Shown: positions 50,801 through 59,800 of the stretch, one piece after another
How the letters are laid out: each line of letters begins with the position of its first letter
How positions within the stretch are numbered: the first letter of the stretch is position 1
DNA from: Owenia fusiformis
Lineage: Eukaryota; Annelida; Polychaeta; Sabellida; Oweniidae
Assembly (NCBI GenBank): GCA_903813345.2
Contig: CAIIXF020000009.1
Span: forward strand, 29,922,740-29,986,739
DNA length: 64,000 bases
Direction: 5' to 3'
Notes under the pieces: model-generated
What the model saw: the letters and a program-made list of their open reading frames with translations, nothing else
Database searches by the model: none
What the model was told of the DNA's origin: nothing
Position numbers and translations under genes: made by a program

Positions 50801-53800
50801 GCCTACGTGACCAGTAACTCGAAGTATTGGCAGATTATAGTTCATGGTCCAATGAGGAAACCCCAAAATCTCCGAGATATGACTGATAGTGTCACTCTAA
50901 TATTTGCCCAATAATTGAATCTCCCCAATTTCACACGGTACTAACTCTCTGGGACGTATCGAAACCAAAACACCCCGCAAAAATGTTAATTTGAATTTCA
51001 AATCTACCCTGTCTTTGGAAAATCGATGATTGTGAGTCCCATACTACACCCTTTTTTCTTCAAACTTGTTCCATTAAAACCTTCACAGAAATACCTTTCA
51101 GTCGAGACATTGCTTTTGTTTACAAAGTCCCTCGTTTTAGCGGCGCTTTGGTCCCCAGATGTGAGAAGTTGCAATTTTTCAGAGATTTCAACCAAAAGCC
51201 TTGATATATAACCAGTTCTTTTATTATTCACTTTTTCAGAACACTGTGTGGAGGGTAGGTGAACTGCCAAGATAGGAAAATATACAGTCCAATCTAACAT
51301 ACAGTATAGCAATATTAGCAATTAGTGATCCATTTGCTATATTTCATTTACTTTGGACTGGACAAATGTCTTGTTACCATATTGTCAAAATACATATTTA
51401 GAGGCAGACAATCGATTTATAGAAATTGGAATGTGTATGCCACCTGCCAGTTGGTTTATTGGTAGATTAGTTAGTTGCTTGATTGGTTGGTTGTATAACT
51501 GGTACATTGAGTTGGAGGTCAGTTGGGCATTTTGAGGTATAAAATGAAAAAATCAAATTCTTAACCCTGGTAGGAACGTTAGGTACCCAGTCACCAGGCT
51601 ACTCAATTACGCAGTCACTCGTTGTTTTTTTAAATCTCCTTCATGAAAATAATAATTTTTAAGTGATTAAAAACAATTAATAGCTTTTATGAGACAATAA
51701 TTTTAAACAATATTCATTTAGTTTGATAAGCAACAGAAATGTTGAACAATGAAATAGTCTTATGTTTAAATGAATTTTCTCTTGGTACTCACCTTCAACT
51801 GCTCCACCCCTTCAGGCACTTGACTTTCGTTTTTGCATTCGGGACAGCTGACAAGTCCATTTAATGATTTATTTTCTTTAATGAGATCTTGAATGCACCC
51901 CAAACAGCAAATATGCCCACAATCTAATGACTTTGGTATTTTTGCAGTGTTTTTACACGACACACAACAAATACCTCCTTCTTCCATGGTGTTATTTCTT
52001 GTACTGCGCTATCTCAAATTATATCATATGACTTTCAATCCAAAGTCCAGTATTGTTTTTGCTAAGTTTCTTATCTAAAAACGTGTCAATAAGAAGGTTT
52101 GTCTCAACATGGGCTTTCAACCCATGGTCTCAACAATCAATTTTAATGATTGATAAACATGAATAGTAAATTGCTAATTATTACTATTGTAGCGATTGAA
52201 GTACATGTACTGTACCTGACCATGATCTAAAATGTTCCAGACACAATGCAATATGAAAAGTTGTTACTTCTTTATATTTAATGACTCGATTTAGAAGAAA
52301 AGTTCAAGGTTTCATTTGTCAGGGCAGTTTTATATTTTAAGACTTGATTTTATGACAGATGGGTACAGTATGTTTCAAAAAATTCAATGTATGATCCAAC
52401 TGAGATAAGCTTCATTTTCAATAATTGTATAATTTATTTAGCTCAGGAGAATTTAAATGCTGCACTCGTGCAAAATCTGGAAACAATGCATACATTGTTA
52501 AATCACCCTACAATTCATTGATTCCTTGGGTAATCCTTTAATGAACCAAATATTAAAGGCTCATATTTTATCTTACACTTACAGTTCAGTGTGATAGCAA
52601 GTGACCAATCCAATCCAGAGAGAACAAATGAGACAACAATCCAAATAACTACAAGGTTGGATGATGAGGCACCCAAGTTTGACTCAAGTCGATATGTTGT
52701 TAATATAAATGAGGACCATGATGTCAATGGAACTTCCATAGAGACCGTAACAGCTACTGATGAGGATGGCACAATTGTAAGAGCTTAACACATATATTTC
52801 TTAATTTTCATAATAAATGATAAATTTAACTGATAAATGACTTGGAGCCTTTTCCCCCTTCTATAAAGTAAAACCAAATTCTGCTTGGCTGATTTGTGTT
52901 ATGCAATGAAGACATCATTTTTTGAAGGTTTCAGTAATACACAATACAGGCATCACATCATGTTCATAGTCAAAAATGAGATGAAATGGCTATCTGAATA
53001 ATGCTACTGGCATCCATATACATGTACATGTAGAATGTAACATCCATGTGTTATTTCCAGGGCAATCTAGTGTATGAAGTGGTTGGGGATGTACCAGCGC
53101 CATCTTTCTTCTGGGTGACCCAAGGTGGCCTTGTTTATATCAGCCAGCCCCTTAAGGGGCATTACATTGACAAATACTATGTAAGTACAATGAGTTATCC
53201 ATCTTATATCTGTACAGCTCCCTACCCATTACATGCATCACAGTTGGGGAAGTAAAGGCATACTTTTGATGTGAGACTAACCTGTACCAAGATCCTGGGA
53301 CCAAGATGACCTGTGAAATCGCTGTTATTAGCCCTCTTCTACTTTGAAAAATATTTTTGTCTGAAGCAGTTATATATCAGCTTTTAATAGCCATAAGGGT
53401 CAAGTTGTTTAACAAGACTTATTTCACACCATGCACTACCTCTATTATATTGTTTATGGGTTTAAAATTATAACTCTTGACATGCCAAAATTAGTCTTGT
53501 CATACTGACAGTTACTGAACTATTTAAAGGTTGACTGGTAAAATTATGTCCTTAAAATATAGGTTACATGTCTTAATGACTTGAAAAACATAAGTCGATA
53601 TTAATTTCATCACATATTTTGCTGCCTTTCCCTCTGATTTTATTATTCGATGATGTCATACAGGGCAGTTTCCAAATAATATTGACTAACCATTCATTTT
53701 ATTTCATTGCTCTTTAATCAAGTATGATTAGTACTGTAAACCAATCATTATATATATATATGGTATACTGTCTCATAATATATTTATTTCTTCACTTAGC

Positions 53801-56800
53801 TACGTATCCATGCATACGATGATGCCAAACCTACTTTTAAGTCTGAAGCCATAGTTGAGATCAATGTTGCACGTAATCCTAACAAGCCAGAATTTACTGG
53901 TCTCACAGGAGGTAAAATTGTAGCTGTTCTTCCCACTAGTACGCCATTGGGACAAGTAGTTGGTGACTTTAATGCTACAGATGCTGATAATGAGGTATGC
54001 CCATTGCAGTGATTTTGTGGAACTTAATGCATGGACCACATATGTACACATACACAAACACGCACAAATATACATGAGCATCTATTATGCATATATCAGT
54101 ACAAGTAATATGACAACCCAGATAGTGAAAATGATACATTAAGCTATGTTCACACCAATGGCGAATGCCACGCTTTAAATCGTCGAGCAAAGTGCCATCA
54201 TTTTTGTGTACTTTTCAAAAATATCACGATCTCCTAAGTAATGTTACACTCTGATAAGCTCTGATTTCCCGACTTGTTACAGTTCCTCATGCTTTGATCC
54301 CGCTTTGATAAGGCTTTGTTACGCTTGAAATCACGCTTTGATAAGGTTTATTACACTTTGATGCTATTACGACGCTTTAAATCAGGCTCTGATACGATTG
54401 CCAAGCTCTGTTGTGCATTGTTACGCTCTGTTAAACTCTGTCATGCATTTGAAAATGTCGAGATCGTAGATTTCATGCTGCTTTTGATCCAATGACTATT
54501 TGTTAATAGCTTTGATACGCTCTCGGCGCTTTCATCAATTTGTAACAGAGCGCCCAAAATTTTTAAACAGTTTAAAAAATTTTGCCGCTCTTTCCGAATA
54601 TCCCGCTTTGCTCCGAGCTTTTCTACGACCTATTACGACCCCGACGCTTTAATCAAGCTTTGTTACGCTTTGGTGCCGCTTTACAAGCCGCTTTAAATCG
54701 CCATCAAAGCGCCGTTGGTGTGAACATGGCTTTAGCAAGTCGTTAAATGTCCACTCTTGTATTACATGTACTAAATTCTCTCTTGAATGCCCATGATCAA
54801 ACCAATTTTAAAATACACATTGTACCTGATACTGGCAAGATAACTTGACATTAAACTTTCCAAATATATGAATGTTTTATATTTTGAAAATACACTATAA
54901 AAACTTTTATTCCATAGTTAGCATGATATTCATAGGATAACATGTGAGAATAAAAACGGTATTTTTGTAATCAGTGGTAAAATATGATATTTTTGACAAA
55001 TTTTCACTTAACGATAGCATACGGTTTTTTAGCCATGACATACGACGTCGTATGCGATGGTTTATGGATTTTTGCTACTTCAGACTCAAAACGAGGCTAA
55101 GTGTCAACATCGCCGGATCGTTTGGAAAATTCGAATTAAATGACTTAATTTCCGAAGATTCTGATGATGACTTTAACTATGGAATAAAAAGAACATCCTA
55201 TGATTTACTCGTGATATGATTTTAATCCACTCATGGTTATTGAAATCTGCACTCTCTCGCTACGCTCACTCGTGCAGATACCATATCCATTCGTGGATAA
55301 AAATCATATCACTCATAAATCATAGGATATCCTCTATATATCTTTGCCTTAATAGGATGTACTACGCTACAGCTGGAAGAACATCTATGGTCCTGGAACT
55401 GACTTATTCTTCCTCAATCCTAGCACTGGTGTTGTAACATTAAAGAAATCTCTCAAAGAAACAAATGTCAACAATTTCACAGTAAGTACTATTTTCAGCT
55501 CTACCAAATACCATACACATGTACTGTATCCACCTTGGTTTGTATTAAGGACTGTATAATACAAAAATGTATATGGTTTTTTGTGAGACAGTGGGCCATC
55601 TGTCAACATTTACCAGACAAATGATTACTGCCATTCTGAACTTTATGCTTAGAACTTTCTGAGGTCTGTGCTGGAACATTTAATTCACACAGGCCCGTAG
55701 CCAGGGGGGGGGGTTCACAGGGTTCGGCGAAACCCCCCCCCCCCCTGGCCAAAAATTCTTTCAAAATCATGCAGTTTTTCACCATTTTGAGCACTTCTCA
55801 AGTGATTTTCACCATATTTGGGCCAAAATTGTCAAATGTGAACCCCCCTGGAAATTTTTGAAAACTGAACCCCCCCTTGGCAAATCCTGGCTACTGGCCT
55901 GTCACACCTACTGCGTCCTACATGTACTTACTACTAATGCCTCATTTTGTAGAAATCTGCTTTTATAATCCACGCCCTGTATGCACCAAATGGTGCCATT
56001 TTTATTCAAATCAATTTATATGCTATTTAAATTGCACCCACTTCTGCATTTCAGATCCCAGTCATTGTGTCTGACAATGGCTATCCCTCCAAGAGTGCAG
56101 AGGCCATACTTGAAGTGAAAATCATAGGAGATCGTGATGCACCTTATTTCACCAATTCAGGGCCATTCAATGGAACAGTATCTGAGAATGAACCTGAGGG
56201 ACATGTCTTCTTCACTGAGCTTGATGCCAAAGACCCTGATGCTCAGGTATATATATTCTGTTCCTATATGTTATTTAATTTGCAAATTAGTTGATTAGAA
56301 TCTACATTTATTATATTAATTATTCCAGAACATACTTTAGTGTAATCTAAAATAAAGCATATCCATAATTAACTCAATAAGCTTAATCCTTCTTTCTAAA
56401 GCCTGTCCTTACAATGCCATGTGAACATTGCTTTAACAAATTCATGTTCAATTGTGCCAGATATCAACTTTATTGACACATCATTATTATATATTTATAT
56501 ATATATTCATAGGGTAAACTGGTGTATGAGTTGATAGGTGTACCACCAACAGGGCAGTACTTCGCAGTTGATCCTAACAATGGAGATATCTCTGTTAAGA
56601 CAGACTTAACAAGAGATGATCAAAGCCCATACATTGTAAGTAAACCATATATATGTACAGAATATCCATCATCAGCAGGTCAAGGAAAATGCAGTCATAT
56701 CAATCTAGAAACAGAAAAAGGGTGTCAAGGAATGAGAATAGATCCATGCTTAAGTGATTTGATTTCTTACTTTAGACAGGATTAACCAAAAGCTTAACTT

Positions 56801-59800
56801 AATTGAGGGGGTTTTCTTTGTAAAATTATCCATGTACATAATATTCCATGTTACTGAATGCTTAGTAAGATAATTATAAATTCACAATGTTCTCTATAAA
56901 TTCACAATTTCAGGCTGAAGTAGTTGCTTATGATGACTTGAACCCAGAAGTACGTGCTACAGCCACTGTTACAATCATTGTGTCTAGGAATGAGCATGGA
57001 CCTGTGTTTAGTGAGAACCCATACCTGGCGGATGCATCTGAGAACACACCTCTTGGTCAAGAACTCAAGAACATCACAGCCACAGATGAAGATGATGTAA
57101 GTGTTATTCAATTGCAATCCTCCCAATAAGTTAACCACTGTTTAAAACGTTTGATTCCAAATTTTCTTCATATCACTTATAATGGTTATTTGAGCTTACC
57201 ATTGATCAAAATCACAATTAAACACATGTAAGTTGTAAGTCTGGTCCCGAGTATTCCAATAAAACTGGCATTTCTCTGGTGTCTCAAGTGTACAGGTCTA
57301 AACAGAACACAATGAAAACGAGCAGTTCATAGGTGCAAATCCAGAAAATCCCAATCTGCTCATGAAGTTTACTGTGACTAAGTATTTTTAGTAAATGGAA
57401 AAATAAAGAAATTGATACACTCTTATACATACAGTTTGTTGTGTATGTTTATTAGGATGTAATCAGCTACAGAATTGTTGGAGGGGAAGAAGAATTGAAA
57501 TATTTCTACCTCAACCCTGACAATGGCAAGCTTATACTGAGACGATCATTGCATCCAGGAACACAGACTCTCTACAATGTAAGTATCCAATACTTTGAAT
57601 GAAATTGTTGTTTGGTGCATTGTATGGTGATCTAATCCATGATCTCCTGGTGTCTGGGCAATGGGAACCATAGTTTCAATGCTATACTATATGTCATATA
57701 GTGCGCCTCTGAATTTTATATGTAATATAATCTCCATTTATTCAATTCTGAATGTGTTACTGGTGTATTCTTACGATAAATGCATTACAGTCTTTAACAT
57801 TTGAGCTGGATTTAAAATACATGCATACAGTCCATATGTATGCTTTAACTGAAAATTCAAGAAATTGGTCTGAATTGTTTTCAATAATTGTTAACTGAAT
57901 GATTGGAAAAATTCATCTGAGAAAAATACTGTTGTAGATTACTGTTGAAGCAAGTGACAACAGCTCACCAGAGAGATTTGCTAGAAGCCAAGTGTTAGTG
58001 AAAGTTGATCGTGATACGCATCTCCCCGTGTGGACCAAAGATCCAGAGGATCCAACCATTGATGAAAATAGACCTGAGGATCCTACTGATCCTATCACTC
58101 ATGTCAATGCAACTGATCCTAACCTCAAGGTTAGTTTTTACTTACACATACTTTTAATAAAACCTTAATCACATTGCAATATACAAAGCATACATAGCAT
58201 GGTTATGGTATAACATGACATTTGTCTATTTATGATCAATTTAGCAACTGTTTTTACAATTTCTCCACTTTGATTGTAGGGTGAACTTGTGTATGAGCTC
58301 AATGGAGTTTATCCATCAGAGGAATTCTTTGGTGTAAACAGGAAGACTGGCGCCATCTATGTGAAAAAGTCTCCACGCCTTGACCCTGCCAAGAGAGACC
58401 GCTATTCAGTATGAAAATAATAATTGTACATTAATCATGATAAAAATTCCTTTTGACCACATTATTTCATGAAAAATTGGTATATGACTGTTATTTAAAA
58501 GAAGCAAAAATTATATAGAATGAGAAAATCTCCAATAAGTTTACAGTTCATGTTTAAATGCAAAGCAAGAATTCAGACTTTCAATTATAATTTCAGTTGA
58601 AAATTGATGCCTATGATACAGCCTACCCCAAGAATGTTATCACCACCTACATCACTGTGTATGTCACAAGAAATCCTTCACGCCCTGTGTTTCCCGTTGA
58701 TCCTGAGCAACCCAAGATTCCTGAAGATATTGATCCTGGAACAGAAGTTAAGCCACATGTAACTGCAGAGGACCCTGATGGGGTAGGTGTCTTATTAGAA
58801 CAGCAAATTGAATTCCAATGTCAATCCATTGATATCTTAATGAAATATATAGGGGTTATACCAGTATTCAAGCTGATATAGGATAAAGAGTTTATCCTGA
58901 GGGATTAACATATATCTTTCCAAGGAGACTGAAGACCAAGGGACCGAGGGAATATTTCCTGAGTGATAAACTTTATCCAAAACTGACTATACGACATAAC
59001 CTGTGTAGATCAAACTTGAAGGCTTCCCAACATGATGGCATTCGTTTAGTATGTTTCTTGTTCATCATTTTCATCACAAAGTTCCATAAATGTCCTTTAA
59101 CTCACAGTTTGCTAACATTTAAATAAATAATTTATTATTATCCAGAAATGATGATATATATGTAATGAATACATAACTCATGAGACTCTTTTGTTATAGG
59201 ATGAGGTTACTTATGAACTAGTGGGTGATGAACTGGCTAAGGAACATTTCTATGTTGATCCTAGCACAGGACAGATCTATGTAAAGAAACCTCTCACTGA
59301 GGGGGAGAAACCACTGCCAGACTTCTATAATGTAAGAGCATCTATTATATTAACTCAACATAATAGTGATATGTTCAAAGTTACCTATATGCAATAAAGC
59401 ATGGTCATAATTTGTCATATTTAAAATATCTGGCTCATAATTTTAGCATGAAACCATATTCCTTAGAAATGCCAAATAGGTTAAGAAGCTTTAAACTGCA
59501 GTGAACGTTCGTTGATCGAGGTGACCTGCAATTGTAGATGTAATTGGACATTCCATTAATTAACTATCATTTACTCCAGTTACAGTGACAGAGCTTGGAC
59601 CCCAAAAATAAAAATCAATACTGTTGTGAACTTTGTATAATTTTATTTTGGGTAACACTTGCCTTATATTATATATTATTATGACTGTGATCTTCAGTGT
59701 GTTCTTACATTTAGTTACACCAGCAGAGTACTGAATGTAACTAAATGTCTCACAATTTGACAATTTATAGGCACTGTAGTTTCAAGTTAAATTTTATTCA

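Larger units (their letters stand above)
19894..52584 (+). other. Giant cadherin intron 20 housing an antisense gene
   Basis: A 32,691-base intron, GTAAGT to ACAG. It contains the complete minus-strand RING/NTase/NHL gene (25139-51987) plus most repeats of the window. No plus-strand cadherin exon is detectable inside it. Confidence 0.8.
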
